Part shown: positions 56,906 through 64,000 of the stretch, piece by piece
How positions within the stretch are numbered: the stretch's first letter is position 1
Layout of the letters: every line of letters starts with the position of its first letter
Assembly: GCF_963855985.1 (NCBI RefSeq)
Contig: NW_026973566.1
Location: forward strand, 248,001-312,000
DNA from: Ostrinia nubilalis
Taxonomy: Eukaryota; Arthropoda; Insecta; Lepidoptera; Crambidae
DNA length: 64,000 nt
Direction: 5' to 3'
Translations under genes and position numbers: made by a program
The notes under the pieces: generated by a model
Told to the model about the DNA's origin: nothing
What the model saw: only the letters and a program-made list of their open reading frames with translations
The model's database searches: none

Positions 56906-58496
56906 AAACTGGGGGCCAAGTACCGGGTGTTTAAAAGAGCCTTTTTTTAATTCACAACGCCAAAGGTGAAATCGTTTTTAGTAATTTGTCGCCTAGTCCA
57001 ATAACACTTAAAGCAAATGTTTTAATAGCTACTTCAATGCTTTTTGGAGCATGTCCAATATGTCATGTAAATCGAATTGTAAAAGACCCCTCAGCTATGG
57101 ATACTCTCGATAGAGCTGATATTATGACTAAGCCCGGACTTAGTTCCGACACGTTCTGGTTAGTTAGATAAGCTGTATACTCTTTTGTGAAATTATCGCG
57201 ATTGTATTGCTATAAATCTGACTGAGATAGGACGTAGGTACACGTGCAGTCTTTGATGTCAGGATGAAAAATAATGTACAAATACCACCATTACCTACCA
57301 CTTATCTCATTACAAAAGGGAAAAGGGTTCAGAAATCCATAGATGACTAACTTGATCCATAGCTGCTTATCAATATTATTCAGGACTCTTAAATCATATT
57401 TAGGTCAGATCTTGATGATAAAGAGAAAAGTCTTTAATGTTCTGTAGCAGTCACTTACTTTAGTCGATGAAAGACAACTTCCATGAGTTGGAGACACTAG
57501 CTGTGGTGTGTGTGCTAAAAAAAAGGTGTATTTATCTTTTAGGACTTAAAAGTTTCTACCGGTTATGCTGCCTTAAGAACCACGTTAAAAAAAAAGAGAA
57601 AAAAAAAATAGTTCCGCGAATAGTCCAAATACCAAAATTTAGTCATAGAATCTGACGACAACCCATCCAAACATCATAATTTCTTCAAATAGCAGATACA
57701 GTAAGGTTGATACCAAATTATTTTTAGTGGTCCCACGTACAGCTAGATGGCAAATATGTTGCGCTAATCGTGATGAAATTGAGCATCACAGACATTCAGA
57801 AACACATAATATAAGAACACTGTAATTGTACCTATTGGTTTCAAAAACTTGGAAAATTTGTAGAGAAGAAAATTATGTTAAGGCCTTAGAAATACATAAT
57901 TCTGACGAAAGTACCTTTAGTGTAATCATAAATCGTGACCATAATTCATTATTTGCCAGATTACGGTTACAAATGGATATAATTGGATATAATATTAACG
58001 TTTTGACATGTTCTTATAAACTTACTAACTTTCACATGGCAGTCATGGCAAGATACACTGTAATTAAATTGATTATGTACTAACATTTAATGGACGTGTA
58101 TTTATGTGAAATAAAAATTTAGATTTAAAAAGAGAAGTTTCCAATATATTCGATATGAGAAGTTTTGAGAAAATTATAAAGTAAAACGATTAATATCTAA
58201 ATTTCATGCAAATATCCGTTATTGGTTATAAAATAAGTCATTACGAATAATATAGATCAGGTGAAAATGTATAAGTACTTACCTACAAGATAACATTTGT
58301 TACTGGTTTAATATGAAGAATATAGTTTCTAAAATGCATTATTAATGTTAAAACACTTGTTAACAAGTTGTCATAGAATTGTTTATCATTCTACTATATA
58401 TGCTCCACATTGTTTTGAAAAGTAATATTAATGATTTTAGAATAAATCCTTATTAGACGTGAATGCCGGGAGGCATCACGGTGTCGGATGGCCGAA
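56906..58496. other. rest of LTR element interior, unassigned
   Basis: Two moderate open stretches occur: about 56961-57172, with a CPICH motif, and 57826-58083. Neither has a recognisable domain, and both may be relics of captured sequence. No clear purine tract precedes the right LTR. Confidence 0.5.
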
Positions 58497-59024
58497 TGTA
58501 ATGATTTTAGAATTTATATTGTATTTTATACGATTATTGGTTACTTTTAAATAGTTATCGCAACAATTTTAGTATTTTTATTGTATTTTAGAAGAACCCA
58601 AAAACCCATTATTAAATTAAAATACTTTATTTGATTACTTCCTAGGCATTTTGCAGACATTAGAATGATTTTAGAATTTATTGTGTATTACATCCAATTA
58701 TTTCATATTTATTATTTAATTTAATTATTTTAGATTTTTATTGTATACATTTTAGTATTTTAAAAATTAAAAAACAGCTAATTATGAAATAAGTATTGCA
58801 TTTGACTAGTTCCGGGGCATGCCGTCGATAAGTCGTTTTGAACCGGTCGACTTTCACTCATGGAAGGGGAAGTTACCTTATCGCTGGCATGCCGCTGGAC
58901 AGTCAGTTCGATTAGAGCGTTCAAAGCAAGAGGTACTATTAAGATGACGTCATAATGTCGGAATTGTGTAAATCAGTGGTGCTGAAATACAAGTTAGAAC
59001 AACCTACAAGAGTGTTTCATTTCA
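58497..59024 (+). repeat. right LTR of inserted element
   Basis: Same 528 bp as at 52613-53140 with no difference seen, followed by the second GTAG. Confidence 0.92.
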
Positions 59025-59098
59025 GTAGGTTCTGGCTCATGTAGATGCAAAAGTGTGTTGTGTCTCTTTTTACAGTACCGACAAGGGACTAGAGTGCA

Positions 59099-59381
59099 TT
59101 TATAAATAAATAAATAAATATCCTTAGACATTTTACACTGCGCTTCTAGTCCCAAACTAAGCAAAGCTTGTACTATGGATACTAGACAACGGATATAAAC
59201 ATACTTAAATACTTTTTTTTTGTAAATACATACTTATTATACATAGAAAACACCCAGTCCAATACAAACAAATATGTTCATGCACACAAATGTTTGTACT
59301 GTGCGGGAATCGAACCCGCTACCTCCGGAATAGTAGTCCGTTTCGACTTTCGAACCACTACACCAAACGGCCGACAGTTTT
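59099..59381 (-). mobile_element. tRNA-headed SINE
   Basis: On the minus strand it begins with a tRNA-like head (GGCCGTTTGGTGTAGTGG A-box region; GCGGGTTCGATTCCCGC B-box) and continues with TTGCTTAGTTTGGGACTAGA, a tail shared by lepidopteran SINEs and LINEs. It ends in TATTTATTTATTTATAAA. A short ATTTA duplication flanks it. The host BEL/Pao frame is continuous when it is removed. Confidence 0.88.
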
Positions 59382-59817
59382 ATTTAATTTCATAATGACC
59401 AGGACGCAGACAATTAAGACACACTTTTGTCTCTTTGGCCTTTTTAATTCTCTCCTCAACTGAAAGGGACCTGAATGTTTCACAGTTAAATAAATAATGA
59501 CTTTCATTGCAAAGAGAACATTTAAAAGACTTCTGATTATAATTATTTTGATTTGATTTTATGTTTTGATTATTATTTGATTTATTATTGTTCGGATAAG
59601 TGCTATTTTTATTATTGTTTGTATTTTGTGTTAGAAAATAAGTATTTTGTTTGTATGAATTATTATTATGCATGTTACCTTTTTCTTGTATGGTCTCCAA
59701 TAAGTCTGCTCTATTACTGAGAAATTGAATAAATATCTTTAAAGACGGAGAATCAGATAATGTGTTTCTATGCTCTTCCCAAACTCTGTAGGTAACACTA
59801 TCTAACTTTTCATTTAT

Positions 59818-59915
59818 TGTCCCGAAGCAGTGGTAGGGTTAATATTGGGACGTGTAAAAGCGCTTTTTTAAAGCCTATTTGCAAAAATAAATGAATTTTA
59901 TGAATTTTTATGAAT
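59818..59915 (+). mobile_element. 3' tail of a lepidopteran retroposon
   Basis: CCCGAAGCAGTGGTAGGGTT, GTGTAAAAGCGC and AATAAATGAATTTTATGAATT: the tail of a common lepidopteran LINE/SINE, severely 5'-truncated, inside the BEL/Pao gag. It brings in-frame stops. Confidence 0.55.
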
Positions 59916-60014
59916 TTAGAGATCATATGAATGACCAAAGTGTCCCAGTGCTGAGTGGGTTGATCCAAAGAAGCTAAGGCACGCAAGTTTTTATTAGTTA
60001 CGTCTATAAGATGG

Positions 60015-60065
60015 CGCATGCAAAAAGAATCTTTCACATCTAGTGAAAGATTCTTTTTGCATGCG
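60015..60065. repeat. perfect 23-bp inverted repeat in gag
   Basis: Arms 60015-60037 and 60043-60065 (CGCATGCAAAAAGAATC... and its exact reverse complement) around ATCTA. One arm is the original gag coding sequence; the other looks like an inverted duplicate of it. Confidence 0.93.
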
Positions 60066-60542
60066 TTCAATATTAAATAATGCTTGAGCGTGGTTGTTCA
60101 CTAACAATCGTTTATTATCGTATCTATTGCATAGCAACTTCCAAGCAGCTTCATAATTATCTGCTTTAAAATCTAAATTATCAATGATGAGCAAAGCGCT
60201 GCCTTTAAGAGAAGCGTGAAGATAATGTAATTTATTTATGTTATCCATATCTTGTCTAGAGTGTATTAAAGAAATAAAGGTGTCTCTAAACTTAAGCCAG
60301 TGCTGATAATTACCATGGAAAATGGGCAAGTCAATTTTAGGCAGTTGAACGCAATTATGTAAGTGAGAATTACTCGCCTGAACCAGGCCTGGCTCACTTC
60401 GCGCGGTACATCCGATAATTACCTACAGCGAAGCGCCCCGCCGGCGGGTATTATATCAGTCGAGTGTCACGCGCGCGCTCGTCAGGACGCTGGCGTGCGT
60501 TGTAGTATGATTATAATTCTATGATCGAAGTATTATTTAAAA

Positions 60543-60649
60543 ATGGACGTAAAGAGAAATAAATATTGTGCGGCGTTCGGGTGTTTAAATTCGAAAAGTA
60601 ATCTACCGGATTTATCTTTTTTTTTTTCGCTTCCCAAAGATGCTGAAAG
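60543..60649 (+). pseudogene. THAP zinc-finger first exon
   Basis: ATG at 60543 opens 36 codons: basic start, C-x4-C (YCAAFGC), then LPDLSFFFSLPKDAER, the first half of a THAP DNA-binding domain, ending at a strong splice donor AAAG|GTATGT (60649/60650). The downstream Cys-His half is not in the window. THAP domains occur in P-element-type and related transposases and in proteins derived from them. In this setting a transposon fragment is likelier than a host gene. Confidence 0.6.
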
Positions 60650-60731
60650 GTATGTTGGCCATGTAGGTAATCAATAATTCTTAGGATAGTATAGGAACCT
60701 AACCTACCATGACTACTGCTCAGAATGCGTT

Positions 60732-60796
60732 CGTTCGTTTCAGCCAAATGACCACTGCTGGACAAAGGCCTCTCTCCCAAGGTTTACCATAATGAA
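60732..60796 (-). mobile_element. RTE 3' terminal scrap
   Basis: TTTCAGCCAAATGACCACTG and CTGGACAAAGGCCTC match the 3' end of the intact RTE (32135 region, reverse sense) for about 60 bp. 5'-truncated relic. Confidence 0.8.
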
Positions 60797-61038
60797 TGCA
60801 TACTTACCTACATACGTAGGTCATTAAAAATAAGTAGATTAATTATTTTTTCACTAGACAGCAACCCTAACAGCGTAAGAAGAGTTCAGAGGCACGCGAT
60901 AGAAAGAGACAAAACTTGTAGGTGAATAAAATTGTAGGTACGTAGTGCTGTGCGAGCTGAATTCCACTGTATCGCGTCGTAGCAAGACTCGCATTTATTT
61001 AAATCGTCTTGCGGAGTAATCCTTCTGTACCTGTACTA

Positions 61039-61407
61039 TTACTTATTCTGTGCCTGAACATCATCGTTGCTCGAAACGGAACCGTTATCGCGCTGCTGGC
61101 AGCGACGCGCGCTGAGCAAGCCCCGCGCGGCCGCAGCCAGCTTGTGGTACTGGTCTTCAAACTGCTCGCGTTCTTTCATTTCAGCGTCGGAATCCTCCGT
61201 AAGCATCTCGATGTCAGACTGCAAATCATCAAAAATAGGGTATATGGCATCAAATTTGTTTAAGCGCCCTTCCAGGTCTAAATATTGTTCCTGACTAGGT
61301 TCAGTGCAAGTCTTAAGAAGGGAAATGAAGTTATTAAAAATAGTTAATTTTGATTTCAAACAGCTACGTTTCTTTGTTAATCTTTCGTGTTCCTTTGATT
61401 GAGCCAT
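61039..61407 (-). pseudogene. BEL/Pao gag N-terminal part
   Basis: ATG at 61407 (MAQSKEHERL, context AAGATGG) opens a 122-codon helical, charged segment (KRSCLKSKLTIFNNFISLL, LEGRLNKFDAIYPIFDDL) typical of the Pao-type gag start. It ends at a stop at 61039 where the unrelated insert joins. An ATG 33 bases upstream is in frame but less likely because of its hydrophobic lead. Confidence 0.75.
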
Positions 61408-61440
61408 CTTAATTAATAAAAAACAAAAACTATTGCCCAA

Positions 61441-62270
61441 ATTATCAATAAATAACGAAACTACGGCAAAAAATATAGATAAGAATTATGAATGGAAAGG
61501 TTACTTTATGCAAATTAACGGGACAAAAGAATGCGGCAAGCAGTGCAATAAGGATTCGGGCGAACAAAAGAACAGCTGTGCGAGCCGGCAAGTGGCTATA
61601 AATAGATTTGTGCACGTAATTTATTTACAAGATGCACTTTGACGTTCGCACGGTTTTGACGTAAGCTTTAAGCACTGATAAAACAAGTATGAAATAAGAA
61701 GAAGATGTTAAATTGCAATGAAATGAAAATATGCACTCACTAAATCGGGCTATTAGCAATTCTGTAGCGAAAATAAAGGGAAAAAGAAGGAAATAAATTG
61801 GAACGAACTCACAAAATACCCAAACCGGCTTCCGATCCAAGTTCGTTTCCTCACTACGCCTCGAACAATCGACGGGTCCAAAGTCCAACTCGTTGGTCGA
61901 TCGGCTAAAAAGCTTCTTTCTTGAGCTTCAGTGGCTGCGATGCGTGGATTCTTCACCAGGGATAAGACCTGTCAGGTTCCCGAAGAAATCTTGCTGCTGT
62001 AGACCGCTCTGAAGAGCTCTTGAAATCTTGCGTACGTCGACAGTCCGATACTATTTCCTAATCGCGCGACTTTTTGCGAAGAAGGACCAATGAAAAGGGT
62101 CCTACTGGGAACTTAAATGAAAGAGTGGACTGTATTTCGATAGGGCTGGTTTAATAGCCGTTTACAATTAGGTTTAAGTATTAAACTACGACGTGGTGAT
62201 ACAAAATGGCGATCGCGAGTAGGAGGTCCGAACGAGTAGTACGTGCTATGTATGGCTGGGGGCCCAAGCG
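61441..62270 (-). other. probable BEL/Pao 5' leader and LTR end
   Basis: Non-coding on the sense (minus) strand. It has an AATAAATTACG-like stretch, a long leader, and on the minus strand a CTATTAAACCAG segment, CAGTCCACTCTTTCATTTAAG and TTGGTCCTTC, as expected at an LTR/leader border of lepidopteran BEL elements. The other LTR is not in the window, so the border cannot be fixed. The right limit is blurred with the start of the next element. Confidence 0.4.
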
Positions 62271-62429
62271 AGTGTGTGGCGCGCTCGGCGGCCGGCGCGC
62301 TGCTCGTGGTGGTGGGATTCCTACCGCACGTCTCCTCCCGTGCGTCAAGACCGGTCCGCGACACCCGTCTGTCCCGCGGAGGACGGGTCGCCCGCACCAC
62401 ACGAGGTTGCCCTACCCGGGGATTCGGGC

Positions 62430-63111
62430 ATGGCCGCTGACGCCCAACGCAGCGGCGAGGAGGTCGCCCGTCCGTCGCAGCCTGCAGGTGAGTTGCACTC
62501 CCCTGTCCCGCCCTCTCCATCGATTGAGTCACAGGCCTCCACCCCGTGTCTCTCGATTGGGGTGTCCTCTCTTCCGTCGGAGGGATCGTCCCTGCCAGCG
62601 ATTAGCGAGGACCTCGAGGCTCGACTAGATGAGCTCGGCATCGACAAGCCGAACTTCCGCGAGATCGAGGACTCGTTTGCATGGCCGGATCTCGAGACCG
62701 TTCCCGACAGGAGCCGAAGAAGAGAGAGCATGCTCCCTCCAAGAGGTAAGAGAACAGGAGTGGCGATGGACGAGGTTACGGTGCGTGTAAACGAATACCT
62801 GCAGGCTGGGCTGGAGGCGCTCCGCACGGCTGGCAATATGAAGACCAAGTGCAAGGAGGAGGCCCAGGAGGCGCTGCAGGAGCTCTATGTAATCTGCCTC
62901 TCACTGGCGGACTCTCGCTCTCGCCACCGACTTTCTCTGGAGGAAGAGAAAGCGAGGGCCGCGAGGGAGGTGGTGAGGATGGAGCGAGCTCACAACCGCC
63001 AACTAGCGGAGATCATTGGTAGGTATGAGAGGAGCTCTGCTGATCTTCTGGGAAGGGCAGGGGACCAATCGGCGGCCATAAAGGGCATTAGAGGCTGGCT
63101 CAATTTTGAAC
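62430..63111 (+). pseudogene. R1-clade ORF1, N-terminal fragment
   Basis: ATG at 62430 (MAADAQRSGEE) opens 227 codons. After a Ser/Pro-rich head it has an acidic segment (DLEARLDELGI) and a long helical region (LYVICLSLADSRSRHRLSLE, ERAHNRQLAEIIGRYE) typical of ORF1 of R1/Waldo-type elements. It lacks the C-terminal Cys knuckles because an opposite-strand R1-like element is inserted at 63111. The frame then runs on by chance to 63473. GC-rich, like the R1-like element at 39087 but not the same family. Confidence 0.75.
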
Positions 63112-64000
63112 TTTTTTTAGATAGGGACAACCCACCACCACCCATGGCCATACCAACCTTGTGGTTATACTGGCCGAATCGCGGGAGGTGTGCGCGGAAT
63201 TGCGGCTGCCTAAGGCAGATTGCACTCCACCGCGCCACACTTCTTGACTCCCTACAAGTTATTTTTCTTCGTCCTTGTCCCTATATTTCAGTTCTCCCCC
63301 TTCTGGGGCCTGACAATCACGGCATGGATGGCACCATCTGGTGCCGTGCAGCGCTAGCTGTCCTCCTTCTATGCCAGCCGTACGCAAATTCGCGCAGCCG
63401 GGCGAAGTTCGCCTCCGAAGAGACGAGATCGGAGTACCAGGCAGGTCCGGGTCTCTCGAGCACGATCCCTTGAAGCAGAGCTTGGCGTAAGTCTTCGTAC
63501 AAAGGGCAGGACCACAGAACGTGCTGCCTGTCCTCTTCACGTTCCCCACATTCGCATTCCGCGGCGGTCCGGAGACGCATATCGCACAGGCGCTTGTTAA
63601 AGCACCCATGCCCCGTAAGTATCTGGGAAGTAACATAATCTGGTACGACCCAGCGCATGCCGAGTCTCCCAGCCACGTCGGGGAAGAATTGGAAGAGCTC
63701 GCGACCCTTCGTCTCCCCCTCCCATCTGGTCTGCCAAGTATCCAGCACCGACTCCAAAATTTCTCGTTTTCGTCTGCCACTCGCGTCCCTGGGCGTGTCC
63801 CTGCGGGCCACGTCCGTCATGCCAGCGCGGGAAACCTCCAAGTCCGCGGGTAATACGCCAGCAAGCACCGGGAGCGCGGCTGTGCTGACCGACCGATAAG
63901 CTTTGGTCAGTAGCACCAGTGCAGGCCGCTGCCCCCGGAGAATAGTGGTGCGCATGGACTGCACCGAGAGGCGCTCGTACCAGCATGCCGCTGCATACGC
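63112..64000 (-). mobile_element. R1-clade non-LTR element, 3' end
   Basis: Minus-strand 3' part: a short A run (63112-63118 as T), a 3' UTR of about 200 bp and the end of ORF2, running out of the window. It lies inside the plus-strand R1-like ORF1. Confidence 0.8.
63317..64000 (-). CDS. R1-clade ORF2, C-terminal end (partial)
   Basis: Open from the window edge to the stop at 63317, about 227 codons. It matches the C-terminal domain after the RT: AYAAACWYERLS, LLTKAYRSVSTAALPVLAGVLP, then the Cys/His motif C-x-C-x10-H-x4-C (CECGEREEDRQHVLWSC) and the tail. No break is seen in this part. Whether the rest of ORF2 is intact cannot be known here. Confidence 0.85.
   Translation of the reverse strand, partial: AYAAACWYERLSVQSMRTTILRGQRPALVLLTKAYRSVSTAALPVLAGVLPADLEVSRAGMTDVARRDTPRDASGRRKREILESVLDTWQTRWEGETKGRELFQFFPDVAGRLGMRWVVPDYVTSQILTGHGCFNKRLCDMRLRTAAECECGEREEDRQHVLWSCPLYEDLRQALLQGIVLERPGPAWYSDLVSSEANFARLREFAYGWHRRRTASAARHQMVPSMP

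Larger units (their letters stand above)
52613..59024 (+). mobile_element. complete non-coding LTR element with 528-bp LTRs, inserted in BEL/Pao
   Basis: Two LTRs identical by eye (52613-53140 and 58497-59024; TGTAATG...CATTTCA), flanked by a 4-bp duplication GTAG. Removing the element and one GTAG makes the BEL/Pao reading frame continuous, which confirms the borders. The internal 5,356 bp shows a tRNA-Leu-type primer site at its left, a minisatellite, a pogo-like MITE, tRNA-loop hairpin and other dispersed repeats. There is no gag or pol. It is a second LARD-type element, different in sequence from the one at 5479 but similar in plan. The equal length of its LTRs and the satellite monomer (528) is coincidence; the sequences are unrelated. 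Confidence 0.9.
59025..60405 (-). pseudogene. BEL/Pao gag, middle and C-terminal part, interrupted
   Basis: Minus-strand coding with the Pao-type gag domain (PIFHGNYQHWLKF, near 60310), a long Asn-rich linker, and Cys/His knuckles (CSLCNESHYLFNC; CLNCLRPGHYE; then CRYCKKRHNTLLH after the SINE). Interruptions are the SINE at 59099-59381, a retroposon tail at about 59818-59915 and a 23-bp inverted duplication at 60015-60065 that shifts the frame. On the right the frame runs into a stop near 60420 where an unrelated segment begins. The product would package element RNA. Confidence 0.85.
60406..61035 (+). other. unassigned insert within BEL/Pao gag, carrying a THAP-type exon
   Basis: About 630 bp of non-BEL sequence splitting the gag gene. 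It begins with a GC-rich stretch (CGCCCCGCCGGCGGG, GCGCGCGC), then a possible arthropod initiator TCAGTC near 60465, then the exon at 60543, a scrap of RTE 3' end and AT-rich sequence. No clear terminal repeats or target duplication were found, so its borders are approximate. Confidence 0.5.

Noticed and set aside
52613..58497. Relation between the 528-bp LTRs and the 528-bp satellite
   Set aside because: Equal length only; the sequences share nothing beyond AT-richness.
60015..60065. Transcription terminator or microRNA precursor
   Set aside because: One arm is ordinary gag coding sequence and the other its exact inverse copy, so a local inverted duplication is simpler.
62113..62532. 139-codon frame on the minus strand
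   Set aside because: GC-rich antisense of the R1-like ORF1 leader; no domain.

Overview
This is a eukaryotic, almost certainly insect and most likely lepidopteran, repeat-dense (heterochromatic) window. Reasons: a short (CCTAA)n telomere-type repeat, a tRNA-headed SINE and other dispersed tails of lepidopteran type, RTE, R1/SART-like, Jockey-like and BEL/Pao retrotransposons, a piggyBac derivative with TTAA duplications, and no recognisable host gene. A W chromosome or another heterochromatic block is a reasonable guess, not shown by the sequence.

Layout. (1) 1-1778: two nested non-autonomous DNA transposons with long terminal inverted repeats (called MITE-A and MITE-B here). (2) 1779-5478: seven monomers of a 528-bp satellite. 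(3) 5479-17006: a non-coding LTR element in a three-LTR tandem form (LTR-internal-LTR-internal-LTR). Its first internal copy holds a 924-bp piggyBac derivative; the second has the empty TTAA site. (4) 17007-18066: two more monomers. (5) 18067-19976: a second, complete MITE-A/MITE-B cassette, 18,198 bp downstream of the first. (6) 19977-39070: about 30 monomers interrupted by an intact RTE retrotransposon (32130-35207; 991-aa EN-RT protein). (7) 39071-47623: three telomere-type repeats, then an R1-clade (SART/TRAS-like) element on the minus strand with an intact ORF2, a TAATG stop-start junction and a broken ORF1. The ORF1 5' part is joined to a Jockey-like RT fragment, and a 2,287-bp segment across this join is tandemly duplicated. 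(8) 47329-49472: the rest of the decayed Jockey-like element. (9) About 49473-62270: a BEL/Pao element on the minus strand, torn apart by nested insertions: an RTE 3' end, a complete LTR element with 528-bp LTRs (52613-59024, itself carrying a pogo-like MITE), a SINE, a short retroposon tail, and a segment with a THAP-type exon. (10) 62430-64000: two convergent R1-clade fragments.

How it fits together. Nothing here looks like a host pathway. Four insertions of different types (MITE-B, MITE-A on its edge, the LTR element and the RTE) all hit the same TATATAACC site of the 528-bp monomer, and insertion and satellite were then amplified together. Only two proteins look intact enough to be functional: the RTE protein (32135-35110) and the R1-like ORF2 (39561-42593). 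Several insertion junctions can be read to the base, so the order of events can be partly reconstructed: satellite, then MITE-B, then MITE-A, then duplication of the cassette; and BEL/Pao, then LTR element, SINE and RTE tail.
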